From Haliscomenobacter hydrossis DSM 1100 (GTDB lineage: Bacteria > Bacteroidota > Bacteroidia > Chitinophagales > Saprospiraceae), in the NCBI RefSeq assembly GCF_000212735.1, contig NC_015510.1, positions 1,054,001-1,118,000 on the forward strand: a stretch of DNA of 64,000 nucleotides. The letters run 5' to 3'. Within the stretch, counting starts at the first letter, position 1; each line of letters starts with the position of its first letter. A program made the translations under genes and the position numbers. This document shows positions 32,318-42,094 of this stretch, piece after piece. A model generated the notes under the pieces. That model saw only the letters and a list, made by a program, of their open reading frames with translations, was not told the DNA's origin and made no database searches.

Positions 32318-35300
32318 TCAATGTCGCCCACACAAACACCTTCCTTCCCCTTCCGTCTCCTCATGCAGCAGCGGCTCGTATTCCGCATTTTTATTCAATT
32401 CCCAGAAGAATTTTCCCCGTGCTTTAGGCCGATTGCCCACTTCATTCATCGCCTCCGCATCGTACAAACGGCCATTCACCATGGTATAGCGGATGAATTC
32501 CGTGTTGTAAATGCTCTCCAGCGGGTTTTTGTCCAGCACCAGTAAGTCAGCCAGTTTGCCCGGTTCCAGGGAGCCGATGTGGTCATCCAGGCCCAGGCTT
32601 AGCGCTGGGTTGATCGTCGCCGTTTTCAGCGCCTGGTGGTTGCTCATGCCCCCTTGCGCCATCATCCAGGTTTCCCAGTGTGCGCCGAGGCCATTGAGTT
32701 GACCGTGTGCACCCATATTGACTTTCACCCCCACATCGGTCAGTTTTTTCAGCTGTTGCGAGATGAGGATGTGGCCATTGTTGTATTCTTCTTCCGGCAC
32801 CATGGTGCGGTGCCGACTGCGGGTATCGATTACGCTGCGGGGCGTATAAGTCAGCAGGCGTTGTTTTTCCCAGACGTTGGAATGCTGGTACCAGTAGTAT
32901 TCGCCACTCATCGCCCCGAAGGACACGATCAGCGTGGGGGTGTAAGCCGTATTGGCGTTTTTCCACAACTGGATCACGTCGTTGTGCAAGACGTGGACGG
33001 GCAGATTGTGTTCGATGGTGGTATGGCCGTCCAGGATCATGGAAATGTTGTGGTAAAAAAACGAGCCTCCCTCCGGCACCACTTCGATGCCCAGTTCCCG
33101 TGCCGCCTGGATGATCATCTGGCGTTGTTCACGCCGGGGCTGGTTGTAACTTTTGACCGAAAAAGCCCCGTAAGCCTTGGTGCGGCGAATGGCGCTGCGC
33201 GCGTCTTCCAGATTGTTGATCACCGCCTTCATGTTGCCATCAGCCCCGTACAAAATGGTGCCCGTTGAAAAGACCCGGGGTCCCGTAACCAAGCCACTCT
33301 TTTGCAGTTCGCTGAGCGCAAAAACCCATTCGGTATTGGCGGACGGATCGTGTACCGTGGTCACGCCATAAGCCAGGTTGACATAGTACGGCCAGTATTT
33401 TTGGGGTGTGAGTCCCGAATTGAAATGCCCGGGGTGCGCATGCGCATCAATCATCCCCGGCATGATGGTTTTGCCCGCACAGTTGATGATTTTAGCTTCC
33501 TTGGGAATGCTCACCGCGCCCGTATTACCTACAGCTTTAATGGTATTACCTTCCACCAGGATGGTGCCGTTGGTGATGACCTGCTCCCCTTTCATGGTGA
33601 TGATGCGGGCGTTGGTAAAGGCAATGAAGCCAGTCGGCTTGTCCATTGGCACATTCAGGCCGATGTCGATGCCTTTTTCGGGGAGTTTAAAGCTGGAATC
33701 CGGTTTATTGGCGATGAACTCAAAGCGGTCTTCGAGCGGAATCGAAAAGTACTGATTGCCCAGGGTATAGTGCAAAATTTTGCTACTGGCACTCCAATGC
33801 AGGTTGATTCCCGCGTCTTTGGCTACTTGTTTGACCGGAAAATCAGTCCCCCCACTCCCCAAATTGAGGGTGGTACCCGAATGGGGAAAAGCAGCAATAT
33901 ACACCTTGTGCAAGTCCACAAAAGCCACCCATTTTTCGTCGGGAGATACCGTAAACTGGCTGCCGTAAGTGCTGCGCAGGTGAATCCGTTCGTCCGTGCC
34001 GTCCAACTTGCAACTGCCCATGCTCATGTTCATGCCACCACCCAGGGTGTAATAAATGCGGTCTCCCTTGGCATTGAACCGGGGATTGTTGCCTTGCGCC
34101 GTGATAAACGTAGCCGGGCCACCGCTGACTTTCAGGAGGTAAATGCCGGGCTTGGCGGTATTGGCCGGGCCCATCGCCGCGCTGGAGCCGTCTTTTTTGA
34201 ACACAATCAGCTGGCCATCGGGAGAATAAGCTGGAGTACGGTAATTGGCGGGTTCGGTGGATACCGGACTGGCTGCGGTATTGTCGAGCTGGATGCGCCG
34301 CAAAGTGCCCGAAGCAGAGTCGTTGTGGGTCACGTACAGCAACGATTTCCCATCGGGTGAAAAAGTGGGTTCAAACTCAAAATCCGTACTTTTGGTCAAA
34401 CGTTGCGGCGTCCCATTGGGCAGGTCTTTTTTCCACAAATAGCCCACCGCATTGAAGACAATGTATTTTTCATTGGGCGCTGTAGCCACATGCCGAATCA
34501 CCTTGGCATCAAAAGTAGCCGGATTCAGGGCTTGTTTGAACCGAACCGCATCGTACACCCGTTGATTCACCTGGCAGGTGAAGGGAATCTCCACCGATTT
34601 ATTGAATCCATTGACATCCACTTTATTGATTTTGCCATTGGCCCAAATCACGATGGACTGGTCGTCGGGCGTCCATGCATAACCGGGGTAGCAACCAAAA
34701 ATGGTCCAGGCTTCTTGTTGGTCTTTCGAGAGCTGGTTGTACACTGGCCATTCCCGTGCCGTTTCCAGGTTGCGAATGTACAACACCGATTGGGTGCGCA
34801 CCCGCCGTACAAAAGCGAGGAGTTTTCCGTTCCGGGATACTTGCGGGCGCACTGCACCTCCAGCCCCACCCGTGATGGTTTCAATTTTACCCGTTTCCCG
34901 ATCGAACTGTTTGATCACAAAAATCTGGTTGTTGGGATCTTTGTTGTATTGAAAAATGCCCCCGGCAGACATGTCTTCGCTGTAATACACGTAACGGCCA
35001 TCAGGTGAAATATTGGGTTCGTTGAGGTCTTGCTGGTCGTTTTTGCGAGACGTAAGCTGAATACCCTTGCCGCCGCTAAGGTGGTACATCCAGAGTTCAC
35101 CCGCGCCCAATGAGCGCTGGGACGTGAAGTGTTTGCGGGTGATGATGTACTCACCATCGGGGGTCCAGATGCTGTTGTTGACCAGGCGGAAATCCTCTTT
35201 GGTGATCTGTCGGGCGTTTTTGCCATCACGATCCATTACCCAGGCATTATCGCCGCCACCAGCATCAGAAGTGAACAGGATTTTTTGACCATCGGGGCTG

Positions 35301-35581
35301 TATTTGGGTTGCACCTCAAAGGCGTGACCGCCGCGCAACAAGCGGGCTTCACCTCCCTGGGCAGATATGGCATAAATATCTCCCAGCAGGTCAAATACAA
35401 TGTCTTTGCCATCCGGAGATACGTCCAGGTTCATCCAGGTGCCTTCCGTGGTTGAGAAGGCTACTTCTTTGAAGGTGCCGGGAGGGTTGTTGACATCCCA
35501 TTTTTTGGAATCCTGCGCGTTGAGGGCGGTGATGAGGGCAGCGAAAAATGCCATTGCCCATAGTTTTTTGATGCTCATCAT
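32318..35581 (-). CDS. Secreted propeller-amidohydrolase fusion protein
   Basis: 1087 residues. The signal peptide (MSIKKLWAMAFFAALITALNAQ) is followed by TolB/WD40-like beta-propeller repeats, each with SPDGxxIxF/Y: FDVSPDG-type units near residues 55, 95, 135, 185, 300, 390 and 470. From about residue 650 an amidohydrolase domain begins: GKTIMPGMIDAHAHPGH (metal-binding HxH), EGGSFFYHNISMILDGHTTIEH and GSLEPGKLADLLVLDKNPL at the C-terminus. Such proteins are predicted metal-dependent hydrolases of cyclic amides or peptides in the periplasm. A second Met follows directly, so the exact start is 35581 or 35578. Confidence 0.9.
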   Translation of the reverse strand: MMSIKKLWAMAFFAALITALNAQDSKKWDVNNPPGTFKEVAFSTTEGTWMNLDVSPDGKDIVFDLLGDIYAISAQGGEARLLRGGHAFEVQPKYSPDGQKILFTSDAGGGDNAWVMDRDGKNARQITKEDFRLVNNSIWTPDGEYIITRKHFTSQRSLGAGELWMYHLSGGKGIQLTSRKNDQQDLNEPNISPDGRYVYYSEDMSAGGIFQYNKDPNNQIFVIKQFDRETGKIETITGGAGGAVRPQVSRNGKLLAFVRRVRTQSVLYIRNLETAREWPVYNQLSKDQQEAWTIFGCYPGYAWTPDDQSIVIWANGKINKVDVNGFNKSVEIPFTCQVNQRVYDAVRFKQALNPATFDAKVIRHVATAPNEKYIVFNAVGYLWKKDLPNGTPQRLTKSTDFEFEPTFSPDGKSLLYVTHNDSASGTLRRIQLDNTAASPVSTEPANYRTPAYSPDGQLIVFKKDGSSAAMGPANTAKPGIYLLKVSGGPATFITAQGNNPRFNAKGDRIYYTLGGGMNMSMGSCKLDGTDERIHLRSTYGSQFTVSPDEKWVAFVDLHKVYIAAFPHSGTTLNLGSGGTDFPVKQVAKDAGINLHWSASSKILHYTLGNQYFSIPLEDRFEFIANKPDSSFKLPEKGIDIGLNVPMDKPTGFIAFTNARIITMKGEQVITNGTILVEGNTIKAVGNTGAVSIPKEAKIINCAGKTIMPGMIDAHAHPGHFNSGLTPQKYWPYYVNLAYGVTTVHDPSANTEWVFALSELQKSGLVTGPRVFSTGTILYGADGNMKAVINNLEDARSAIRRTKAYGAFSVKSYNQPRREQRQMIIQAARELGIEVVPEGGSFFYHNISMILDGHTTIEHNLPVHVLHNDVIQLWKNANTAYTPTLIVSFGAMSGEYYWYQHSNVWEKQRLLTYTPRSVIDTRSRHRTMVPEEEYNNGHILISQQLKKLTDVGVKVNMGAHGQLNGLGAHWETWMMAQGGMSNHQALKTATINPALSLGLDDHIGSLEPGKLADLLVLDKNPLESIYNTEFIRYTMVNGRLYDAEAMNEVGNRPKARGKFFWELNKNAEYEPLLHEETEGEGRCLCGRH

Positions 35582-35730
35582 AAGGAAATGTCTTTCGTTT
35601 CAGCACGACCATGCCTTGAATACTTAAAGCAACCAAATATTTATTATTTTTTCAAAAAATCAGCCTTTATTTGGTTTATTTTTGTCAGGGAATCAAAATA
35701 GCAACTCACTCCTAAATACAGGCATTTTGT

Positions 35731-35823
35731 TTCACGCAGATTCCACACAGATTTTTTTCGCAGATTTTACACAGATGTTTCTGCGTAAAATCTGTGATGC
35801 AATCTGTGTGAAATCTGCGCGAA
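35731..35823. repeat. CACACAGATT-type palindrome upstream of the serine ammonia-lyase
   Basis: TTCACGCAGATTCCACACAG...CGCAGATTTTACACAGATG pairs with the returning CGTAAAATCTGTGATGCAAT...CTGTGTGAAATCTGCGCGAA. The arms are about 40 bp with a few mismatches. It fills the divergent gap 20 bp before the ATG at 35846 and uses the same CACAGATTTCACACAG vocabulary as the innermost layer at 14713-17914. Confidence 0.9.
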
Positions 35824-35845
35824 CCCAATCAAAATCCAAGAAACC

Positions 35846-37426
35846 ATGAGCACCTATCCAAGCATCTTCAATGACGTCATCGGGCCAGTCATGCGGGGGC
35901 CATCCAGTTCGCATTGTGCGGCCTCGCTGCGCATTGCCCGTTTGTGCCGCGACCTGATGGATGAAAACATCCGCGACATCTTCATTGAATTTGACCCCAA
36001 TGGCTCATTGGCCACTACCCATAAAAGCCAGGGTTCGGACATGGGTTTGTTTGGCGGGTTCCTGGGTTGGGAAGCCTACGACGAACGTTTGCCAGAATCC
36101 GAAAAACACCTGCAAACCGCGGGCATCAACGTCAACATCGCCATTTGTGACATCGGCGCCGACCATCCCAATACCTACAAAATCACCCTCAGCAACCCGT
36201 GTGAAATCCGCAGGCTGACGGCCATTTCCACGGGCGGAGGCATGATTGAGGTGATCGACATCGACGGCGTAACGGTATCTATGGCGGGTGATTATTTTGA
36301 GACGCTGATCTATTGTACCAAGCCTGAGCGCATCCTGGAATTCCTAAAAGCTTCCGTGGTTTACGACGAGCTGCAATTTAGAGCTGGAGCAGATTTGAGT
36401 TTTATCGAAATCAAAGCCCAAGCCTTTCCCGATGCCCTCATCCAGCAAGAATTGCTGGCAATGGAAGAAGTGGCCTTCATCAAATACCTGAAACCTGTAC
36501 TGCCCGTAATGGCGCGGAAAAACCTGCGTGTCCCCTTCATCACCTGCGCGGAAATGCTGGAATACCAAGGCGACCATAACAAATCCCTCTGGGAACTGGC
36601 CGTAGATTACGAAAGTGCCCGCGGTAACATTTCTGCTACGGAAGTATTTGAAAAAATGCGCAGTATCGTCCGAATCATGGCCAATGCCATCGAATTGGGA
36701 CTGAAAGGAACGCATTACGAAGACCGGATTTTGGGCAGCCAATCCTTACAATTCCAGGAAAAACTGGATGGACAACAACTCATTGGCGGCGACGTGAACA
36801 ACCGCGTCATTCTCTACGTTTCCGCCATGATGGAAGTCAAAAGTTCGATGGGCGTAATCGTGGCTGCGCCCACTGCGGGCTCTTGTGGGGCTTTGCCCGG
36901 AGCCATCATCGGCACGGCGCAATCACTACAACTCCCGGAGGATGAAATGGTCAAAGCCATGCTGGCCGCGGGTTTGATTGGGGTATTCATCGCTGCTCAC
37001 GCCACTTTTGCTGCCGAAGTTGGTGGATGTATGGCCGAAACCGGATCGGGTGGAGGTATGGCTGCGGCGGCGCTGGTAGGCATGCGGGGTGGTACGTTGG
37101 AGCAGTCCCTGGCTGCGGCCTCGCTGGCCCTGCAAAACTCCTTGGGCATCATCTGTGACCCGATTGGCAACCGAGTAGAGGCACCTTGTTTGGGCCGCAA
37201 CGTAATGGCTGCCAGCAATGCGCTGTCTTGCGCCAACATGGCCTTGTCCAATTATGCGCCCTTGATCCCTTTGGATGAAGTGATCGAAACCATGAAAGCA
37301 GTGGGCGATCAAATCCACCACACGCTGCGTTGTACCAATCTGGGCGGCTTGTCGATTTCCAAATCGGCCAAACGGATCGAAGCCATGTTGGAGGAAGTAC
37401 CCAGTATTTTTTTAAAAAGTTGCTAA
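35846..37426 (+). CDS. L-serine ammonia-lyase, iron-sulfur dependent, single chain
   Basis: 526 residues; converts L-serine to pyruvate and ammonia with a [4Fe-4S] cluster. The N-terminal beta domain (GPSSSHCAASLRIARLCRDL) and the C-terminal alpha domain are fused in one chain. Candidate cluster cysteines lie in TAGSCGALPG near residue 346, ICDPIGNRVEAPCLG near 436-447 and LRCTNLGG near 500. Glycine-rich AETGSGGGMAAAALVGMRG is the family hallmark. It is transcribed alone, divergent from the amidohydrolase gene. Confidence 0.93.
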   Translation: MSTYPSIFNDVIGPVMRGPSSSHCAASLRIARLCRDLMDENIRDIFIEFDPNGSLATTHKSQGSDMGLFGGFLGWEAYDERLPESEKHLQTAGINVNIAICDIGADHPNTYKITLSNPCEIRRLTAISTGGGMIEVIDIDGVTVSMAGDYFETLIYCTKPERILEFLKASVVYDELQFRAGADLSFIEIKAQAFPDALIQQELLAMEEVAFIKYLKPVLPVMARKNLRVPFITCAEMLEYQGDHNKSLWELAVDYESARGNISATEVFEKMRSIVRIMANAIELGLKGTHYEDRILGSQSLQFQEKLDGQQLIGGDVNNRVILYVSAMMEVKSSMGVIVAAPTAGSCGALPGAIIGTAQSLQLPEDEMVKAMLAAGLIGVFIAAHATFAAEVGGCMAETGSGGGMAAAALVGMRGGTLEQSLAAASLALQNSLGIICDPIGNRVEAPCLGRNVMAASNALSCANMALSNYAPLIPLDEVIETMKAVGDQIHHTLRCTNLGGLSISKSAKRIEAMLEEVPSIFLKSC

Positions 37427-37458
37427 AAATTCAGGAGCATCTGTAAATGTCAAAAGCT

Positions 37459-37566
37459 CTTGTCGAAAGTTTAAAGACTTTCGACAAGTTCGAGCATGCA
37501 ACATCTCTGAATGCATCCTATACTTTACGATAAAGAGCTTTCGGAAAGTTTGAAACTTTCCGAAAG
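37459..37566. repeat. Two adjacent perfect hairpins in CGAAAGTTT style
   Basis: CTTGTCGAAAGT (37459-37470) pairs with ACTTTCGACAAG (37477-37488); CTTTCGGAAAGTT (37538-37550) pairs with AACTTTCCGAAAG (37554-37566). Neither is followed by a T-tract. The outer bases AAGAGCT/AAAAGCTCT around the two hairpins also resemble each other in inverted form. Confidence 0.88.
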
Positions 37567-37637
37567 GGTGCTTTAGATTTGTTGCCACCATTGTAAATTT
37601 CATCTTGTGTTCATAAGTTATAATCGCTAAAAACGCC

Positions 37638-38234
37638 ATGCAGTACCAAAAAATCAATTCCGGCGACACTGTCATCGAATTTCACAACAACTGGTTGGGC
37701 GAAGAAACCGTCATCGTAAAAGGCCAGGTTGTCTCCAAAAAATCCTCAATTTTGGGCATCGACCACAAGTTCAGTGTCCAGGAAAAAGGCAAAGAGGTGC
37801 GCTTTATTTTAACCACCAAAGTGGACGCAAACATGCAAGTGTTGCTCGACCTGCGGAGAAATGGGAAAAAAGTGGTGGAAGACCTCCCCGTGAAATGGGG
37901 CTGGATGCCCAAAACCCCCAAAAACCTGCCTAAACAACAGGGCATCCAAAAGCTCATGGCATACAAACTGGAAGAGGCTTTAGTAGATTTCAAAGAAGCC
38001 CTGAAAGAAAATGATGAAGACCCCGAAATTTATTTCCACTTAGCCTGCGCCTACTCCGTCCTCGAACGCACCCAAGATGGTTTTGAAGCGCTGCGCAAAG
38101 CCGTTGAGCACAACCTGCCAAATACCGAAATGATCCTGAACCACGACATGCTCGCGTTTTTGCGCCTGCACGATGCCTTTGAAGATTTTTTTGCAAGCGG
38201 GTTCAAAAAGTATGATAAAAAAATGATGAGTTAA
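37638..38234 (+). CDS. TPR-containing protein of unknown function
   Basis: 198 residues, cytoplasmic. The N-terminal 90 residues form a probable beta-rich domain (DTVIEFHNNWLGEETVIVKG). Residues about 105-185 look like two tetratricopeptide-type helical hairpins (EEALVDFKEALKENDEDPEIYFHLACAYSVLERTQDGFEALRKAV). The AraC-family gene starts 15 bp after the stop on the same strand, so the two are probably co-transcribed. No enzymatic motif was found. Confidence 0.75.
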   Translation: MQYQKINSGDTVIEFHNNWLGEETVIVKGQVVSKKSSILGIDHKFSVQEKGKEVRFILTTKVDANMQVLLDLRRNGKKVVEDLPVKWGWMPKTPKNLPKQQGIQKLMAYKLEEALVDFKEALKENDEDPEIYFHLACAYSVLERTQDGFEALRKAVEHNLPNTEMILNHDMLAFLRLHDAFEDFFASGFKKYDKKMMS

Positions 38235-38249
38235 ATAGTTTATTTATCT

Positions 38250-39065
38250 ATGAACTACCAAACCTATCCACCTTCGCCTGACCTTGCTCCGCTCATCAAG
38301 TGTTTCTGGAGCCTCGAATTTTCTGACAACACAACCCTGGAAAAACAGACCATTGTGCCTGACGGTTGTATGGAGCTGATTGTACACTTTGGCGACTTAT
38401 ACCAACAATTCCAAGTCGATGGCAGCAGCAGCGTGCAACCCCGCAGCTTTGTGTTCGGACAACTCAGCAGCTCACTGGAGATTGCCCCCACTGGCCATAC
38501 CGGGATCATTGCCGCCCGTTTTCATCCCGATGGTTTTACGCCCATGACTCCCACTGCGCTGGCTGAAATGGAAAACAAAGCGGTAGCACTGGATGAATTA
38601 TTTGGGGAGGCAGGTATTCAACTTGAACAAAACATCCTTGCCGCAACCAGTAATCCGGAACGGATCAGGTTATTGGAAACCTTTATCTTGTCTCGCCTGA
38701 GTACCCCCGAAGCCATCGACCGCGTGGTAAAATCCAGTGTGGACCTACTCATGATTTTGGAGGGGCAAGTAAAAGTGGAGCACATCGCTGGGCAGTTGAA
38801 TGTCAATCGGCGGCAGCTGGAACGAAAATTCAGCACGACCGTTGGGCTGAGCCCCAAACAATTGTCAAAAATTATTCGAATTCAGGCTGCCTTAAAAAAA
38901 TTAAATCAAGATCCTGAGGCCAACCTCACCGACCTGGCTTACCAAAATGGCTACTTCGATCAATCGCATTTCATCAAAGATTTCAAAGAATTTACGGGCA
39001 TCAGCCCCAAACAGTTTTTTGCCGGGCATCTAAAATTGTCGGCGCTATTCATCGGAATGGAATAA
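38250..39065 (+). CDS. AraC-family transcriptional regulator (DUF6597 type)
   Basis: 271 residues. The N-terminal half begins YPPSPDLAPLIKCFWSLEF and continues VPDGCMELIVHFGD, which is the DUF6597/ligand-domain pattern of this AraC group. The C-terminal half has two helix-turn-helix units: VKVEHIAGQLNVNRRQLERKF and the signature NLTDLAYQNGYFDQSHFIKDFKEFTGISPKQF. The effector and targets are unknown; the preceding TPR gene may be regulated with it. Confidence 0.92.
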   Translation: MNYQTYPPSPDLAPLIKCFWSLEFSDNTTLEKQTIVPDGCMELIVHFGDLYQQFQVDGSSSVQPRSFVFGQLSSSLEIAPTGHTGIIAARFHPDGFTPMTPTALAEMENKAVALDELFGEAGIQLEQNILAATSNPERIRLLETFILSRLSTPEAIDRVVKSSVDLLMILEGQVKVEHIAGQLNVNRRQLERKFSTTVGLSPKQLSKIIRIQAALKKLNQDPEANLTDLAYQNGYFDQSHFIKDFKEFTGISPKQFFAGHLKLSALFIGME

Positions 39066-39141
39066 GGCTGTCGCATTTTTACAATTTTTCCTGCAATTTT
39101 GTAGTCATTTTTGCCGCGCATTTGCATTCAAAATCACTCGA

Positions 39142-40431
39142 ATGAACAGGATTTCTCTGCCCTTGGGCCTGCTTTTTGCACTCTTGTGCAGCATCGTTTT
39201 TGGCCAAAAATCGGATGCCCTCAAATGGGTGTTGGGCACCTGGAAAATGAATACAGGCAATGGTTTGATTGTCGAAAATTGGAAAATACTCAACGATAGC
39301 ACCCTGTATGGAAAAAGTGTATTTGTGCGCAATGGCACCGACACCGTGCCGCAAGAATCCCTGGAACTGGCCTACCGCAAGGGCATCTGGTCGTATATTT
39401 CCACCGTACAGGGGCAAAACAACAACCAGCACGTAGCTTTTAAAGTTGTATTTCAACGCGGATCGGAGTTCATCTGCGAAAACCCCGCACACGATTTCCC
39501 CCAGCGCATTGCTTACCAACGCATTTCCGCTACCCAAATGTTGGCCAGCATTGAAGGTCTGCGCAAGGGGCGTTTTTCCAAACAAAACTTCAATTACAGC
39601 CAGGAGGAAATTCCCGGAGGAGCCAATGTAGCCATTCAACAAGCCATCAAAAACCTGCCACTCTCGCCAAAACCAGCCCACAAAGTACTGGTCTTGGGTT
39701 CGATGCATTTCGATCAGAGTTCCAATGCCAGCGATTGGAAAGCCAAGAAAGAAATCGACATGCTCAGCCCACAAAAGCAGCAGGAAATGGAAACCCTGGT
39801 ACAAACCCTGGAGAAATTCAAACCCACCAAAATTTGCATCGAATGGCCGCCCAACCAGGATTCCCTGTTCAACAAACGTTACAACGACTACCGTGAGGGG
39901 AAATGGGCTTTAAAAGTGGGTGAGTACTACCAAATCGGCTTCCGCCTGGCCAAAGTCATGGGCCATTCCAAAGTTTACTGCATCGACAACAAACCCAAAC
40001 AACCCGAATCTTTGCTTGAAATTGAAGACTGGGACAAATATGTGGCCAATGCGGGCGGTGGTGCCGAACTGGAACGTTACGAACGGCTTAACGAACAATT
40101 CAACCAGTACATCGACTCCCTCAAATACCAACTTTCGCTGAAAGACTATCTTTTGTTCATCAATAGCGACGCAGTCAAAAAGGAATACAAAAGACTCTGG
40201 TTCACGGGGCTGGTTCACGTGGGCAACCAACGCACTTACGCCGGTGCAGATTTAACGGGTAACTGGTACCAACGCAACACCCGGATTTTTAGCAATGTGA
40301 AAAAACTGTGCAGCGAATCCGAAGAACGTATCCTGATCATTTATGGCAATTCCCATGCATTTATCCTGGAGGAAGCTTTCCGGTCTGCGCAGGAGTTTGA
40401 AGTTGTTCCGCTGAGCAGTTTACTAAAATGA
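39142..40431 (+). CDS. Secreted two-domain protein, DUF6265 + DUF5694 (TraB-like)
   Basis: 429 residues with a signal peptide (LPLGLLFALLCSIVFGQ). Residues about 25-155 are a lipocalin-like DUF6265 domain (LGTWKMNTGNGLIVENWKIL, ENPAHDFPQRIAY). Residues about 180-420 resemble DUF5694: KVLVLGSMHFDQSSN, KICIEWPPNQDSLFNKRYNDY and IIYGNSHAFILEE, a TraB/erythromycin-esterase-like layout with conserved His and Glu. Both domains occur separately elsewhere; here they are fused. It ends 2 bp from the convergent tryptophanase gene. Confidence 0.78.
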   Translation: MNRISLPLGLLFALLCSIVFGQKSDALKWVLGTWKMNTGNGLIVENWKILNDSTLYGKSVFVRNGTDTVPQESLELAYRKGIWSYISTVQGQNNNQHVAFKVVFQRGSEFICENPAHDFPQRIAYQRISATQMLASIEGLRKGRFSKQNFNYSQEEIPGGANVAIQQAIKNLPLSPKPAHKVLVLGSMHFDQSSNASDWKAKKEIDMLSPQKQQEMETLVQTLEKFKPTKICIEWPPNQDSLFNKRYNDYREGKWALKVGEYYQIGFRLAKVMGHSKVYCIDNKPKQPESLLEIEDWDKYVANAGGGAELERYERLNEQFNQYIDSLKYQLSLKDYLLFINSDAVKKEYKRLWFTGLVHVGNQRTYAGADLTGNWYQRNTRIFSNVKKLCSESEERILIIYGNSHAFILEEAFRSAQEFEVVPLSSLLK

Positions 40432-40433
40432 GT

Positions 40434-41801
40434 CTAATCCACCCAGTCAAATTTCGCTGTAAAATGCCTTAAAGTCGGCGGTTCTTCCACGATCTTCATC
40501 CCCCGCAATTGGTCTTTTTCCGCCACAATTGTTTCAAAACATTCGATCACGTAGTCGATGTGGCTTTGGGTGTACACCCGCCGGGGAATGGCCAGTCGAA
40601 CCAGTTCCATCGCCGCCGCTTTTTCACTCCCATCCGTCTGTCGGCCAAACATGACGGAACCAATTTCGCAGGCGCGAATCCCCCCGATTTCGTACATCGC
40701 CACCACCAGTGCTTGAGCCGGGTACTGCAAGGCCGGGATATGGGGTAAAAAAGCCTTGGCGTCGATGTACACCGCGTGGCCGCCCACGGGTTGTACAATC
40801 GGAATCCCCAGTTTCAGCAAAGCCTCGCCCAGGTATTGCGTGGAACGAATCCGGTATTGCAAATAATCTTCTTCTACTATTTCACTGAGTCCAACGGCAA
40901 TGGCTTCCAGATCACGCCCGGCCAAGCCGCCGTAGGTAGGAAAACCTTCGGTAATGATGAGCAAATTGCGGGCCTGTTGCGCCCAATCCGCATTGTTGAG
41001 CGCCAACCAGCCCCCAATGTTCACCAGGGCGTCTTTTTTGGCACTCATCGTCATGCCATCGGCGTAGGAAAACATTTCCCTGACGATGCTTTTTACGCTG
41101 TGGTGTTGATAATCGGGTTCCCGCAGTTTGATGAAATAGGCATTTTCGGCAAAACGACAACTGTCAAAAAACAGGGGTTTCCCAAACTCCTGGCACAAGG
41201 CTTTTACGGCCTTGATGTTTTCCATCGATACGGGTTGGCCACCGCCAGAGTTGTTGGTCAGGGTCAGCATCACCAGGGGAACGGACTGATGTTCTGCTTC
41301 CAACAATGTGCGCAGTTTTTGGACGTCCATGTTGCCTTTAAAAGGATGTAACGACGAGGGATTGCGCCCTTCCACAATCAGCAAATCGAGGGCAGTAGCA
41401 CCCGAATATTCCACGTTGGCGCGAGTGGTGTCAAAGTGCGCGTTGTTGGGGATGATTTTGCCCTTTCCACCCACGATGGAGAAGAGGATTTTTTCAGCCG
41501 CCCGTCCCTGATGAGTGGGAATGATGTGCTCAAAGGGCATCAGTTCACGTACCGCAGCTTCAAAACGCCCAAAAGAGGGGCTGCCCGCGTAACTTTCATC
41601 ACCCCGCATGATGCCCGCCCATTGCGCTGCACTCATGGCCGAGGTGCCCGAATCGGTCAAAAAATCGATCATGACATCGTCAGAATGCAGCAGAAAGGGG
41701 TTGTAATGGGCTGCCCGCATCAGCAACTTCCGCTCTTCGCGGCTGGTCATACGGATGGGCTCAACGGACTTGATCCGAAAAGGTTCAATGATGGTTTTCA
41801 T
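40434..41801 (-). CDS. tnaA: Tryptophanase
   Basis: 455 residues, PLP-dependent beta-elimination of L-tryptophan to indole, pyruvate and ammonia. MSAKKDALVNIGGW near residue 255 contains the PLP lysine. The paralogue tyrosine phenol-lyase is close, so two diagnostic sites were checked by eye: FDTTRANVE carries Asp where tyrosine phenol-lyase has Thr, and ACEIGSVMFG lacks the Arg of its SMERG motif. Both favour tryptophanase. The C-terminus LRHFTAKFDWVD is typical. No leader peptide (tnaC-like) was recognised upstream. Confidence 0.88.
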   Translation of the reverse strand: MKTIIEPFRIKSVEPIRMTSREERKLLMRAAHYNPFLLHSDDVMIDFLTDSGTSAMSAAQWAGIMRGDESYAGSPSFGRFEAAVRELMPFEHIIPTHQGRAAEKILFSIVGGKGKIIPNNAHFDTTRANVEYSGATALDLLIVEGRNPSSLHPFKGNMDVQKLRTLLEAEHQSVPLVMLTLTNNSGGGQPVSMENIKAVKALCQEFGKPLFFDSCRFAENAYFIKLREPDYQHHSVKSIVREMFSYADGMTMSAKKDALVNIGGWLALNNADWAQQARNLLIITEGFPTYGGLAGRDLEAIAVGLSEIVEEDYLQYRIRSTQYLGEALLKLGIPIVQPVGGHAVYIDAKAFLPHIPALQYPAQALVVAMYEIGGIRACEIGSVMFGRQTDGSEKAAAMELVRLAIPRRVYTQSHIDYVIECFETIVAEKDQLRGMKIVEEPPTLRHFTAKFDWVD

Positions 41802-42094
41802 GGTAAAAAAGCTTGGAAATGGAGAAATGTTTAGTGATCGGCACGAGCTTGCTCACACCAGTGAATCTGCATAAATCTTGAAAATGAATCGCCGAAACAG
41901 CTATTTAAACGGAAGCGCCACATCAGGAATGTAGCGTTTACAATCCAGTGTAAACAGTGGAATAAAGATGGGAAATTGCCGGTAATGTCCGAATTGAGTT
42001 GACGTACACATAAAGTGAAAATTACAAGGCAAAAATAACATATTTTGGGGCAGTTGAGCAAAAAATAATCAGACAAAGCAAACACTTCGAAATC
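41802..42094. other. Divergent intergenic region without recognised features
   Basis: This 293-bp gap separates the divergent tryptophanase and GrpB-family genes. I see no palindrome of the kind found in most other gaps, no clear promoter pair and no convincing small gene; a 105-codon minus-strand frame overlapping 42095 has no family-like features. Confidence 0.6.

Noticed and set aside
40434-41801. Tyrosine phenol-lyase as alternative for the tryptophanase call
   Set aside because: The residues that select tyrosine (Thr in FxTT and Arg in SMERG) are replaced by the tryptophanase versions (FDTT, CEIGS).
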